The notes beneath the pieces are model-generated. The model saw only the letters and a program-made list of their open reading frames with translations. It did not search any database and was not told the DNA's origin. A stretch of DNA of 6,750 nt. Source: Spirochaetales bacterium. GTDB lineage: Bacteria; Spirochaetota; Spirochaetia; Sphaerochaetales; Sphaerochaetaceae. Position numbers and translations under genes: made by a program. The DNA lies in NCBI GenBank assembly GCA_022784805.1, contig JALFYG010000217.1:1-6750 (forward strand), given 5' to 3'. Shown in pieces: positions 6,577-6,750 of the stretch (positions within the stretch are counted from its first letter, which is position 1; each line of letters begins with the position of its first letter).

Positions 6577-6582
6577 TTTAAA

Positions 6583-6597
6583 AACGTAAAATACGTT
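6583..6597. promoter_or_regulatory. Perfect dyad, candidate operator of the ATPase operon
   Basis: AACGTA (6583-6588) and TACGTT (6592-6597) form a perfect 6-bp inverted repeat around AAA. The dyad overlaps the downstream edge of the candidate -10 box (6596-6601) and covers the expected transcription start, a classic position for a repressor or autorepressor site. A chance palindrome in AT-rich DNA cannot be excluded. Confidence 0.45.
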
Positions 6598-6623
6598 AAT
6601 AATATCTATAGAGGAAATTGCAA
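6596..6623 (-). promoter_or_regulatory. Candidate promoter of the ATPase operon
   Basis: On the minus strand TTGCAA (6623-6618) and TATTAA (6601-6596) are separated by 16 nt and lie about 32-59 nt upstream of the ATPase start. The boxes are moderate matches to the sigma-70 consensus. The promoter sits in the gap after the preceding gene's stop codon, so the operon may be transcribed independently. Confidence 0.4.
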
Positions 6624-6643
6624 AATTCTAAAAGCATGAATAT

Positions 6644-6750
6644 CTATGCATCATACTCGTCATAAATATTCATTTCTTCGGCTTTCGTTGTCTTTTCAGG
6701 ATTGTCTTTGTGTAAGATCAATGCATGATGAGTGGGAAGCCTGAATAAGA
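6644..6750 (-). CDS. C-terminal end of an unidentified protein (5' part outside window)
   Basis: A reading frame enters from the right edge (first full codon 6748-6746) and ends at TAG 6646-6644, encoding 34 residues: LFRLPTHHALILHKDNPE, then a charged, disordered-looking end, KTTKAEEMNIYDEYDA. The composition is protein-like and the other two minus-strand frames are interrupted here. It runs in the same direction as the ATPase operon, 79 nt upstream of it, so it may be part of the same locus. The fragment is too short to assign a family. Confidence 0.5.
   Translation of the reverse strand, partial: LFRLPTHHALILHKDNPEKTTKAEEMNIYDEYDA

Noticed and set aside
6632..6650. Possible minus-strand terminator GCAT-loop-ATGC followed by TTTT before the ATPase operon
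   Set aside because: The stem is only 4 bp and overlaps the end of the upstream reading frame; too weak to call.
1..6750. CRISPR arrays, tRNA or rRNA genes
   Set aside because: No regularly spaced repeats, cloverleaf-like sequences or conserved rRNA segments were seen on either strand.

Overview
The window looks like part of an AT-leaning bacterial chromosome carrying accessory genes. Compact genes, purine-rich Shine-Dalgarno sequences (GGAGA, GGGAG, AAGGA), a cytoplasmic GH2 beta-galactosidase and a modular surface-type protein would fit a gut anaerobe (Bacillota or a gut spirochaete). Nothing here, such as rRNA or a lineage-specific marker, fixes the taxon, so that placement is a weak inference.

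Layout. (1) 1-708, plus strand: C-terminal part of a protein with two tandem, diverged beta-rich domains; it enters from the left edge. (2) 713-803: two separate hairpins between convergent genes. (3) 811-3042, minus strand: complete GH2 beta-galactosidase-type glycosidase with both catalytic glutamates, an Ig-like domain after the barrel and an unusual basic C-terminal tail. (4) 3067-3110: long inverted repeat just upstream of that gene. (5) 3149-3868, plus strand: decapitated AAA/ABC-type ATPase that keeps signature, Walker B and H-switch motifs but has lost the Walker A half. (6) 3967-4755, plus strand: complete ADP-ribosylglycohydrolase-family enzyme with its own promoter and a strong terminator. 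(7) 6564 down to 4878, minus strand: two-gene operon of a complete AAA ATPase followed by a small RloB/Toprim-like protein. Read in one frame the second gene stops at 115 residues, but the adjacent frame continues it to a natural end. A single-base indel within 5058-5077 therefore appears to have split a 172-residue protein. (8) 6750-6644, minus strand: C-terminal tail of a further gene leaving the right edge.

How it fits together. The right half resembles a small defence or mobile-element island. One ATPase plus nuclease-like-partner operon has a frameshifted partner, a second ATPase of the same broad class is a truncated relic, and an ADP-ribose-removing enzyme lies between them. The GH2 gene and the domain-repeat protein on the left look like ordinary metabolic and cell-envelope cargo. 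The junction between GH2 and the ATPase relic is the most likely old recombination point. A perfect dyad overlapping the candidate -10 box of the ATPase operon suggests that operon is repressed. Assignments rest on motifs read by eye; no database search was possible.
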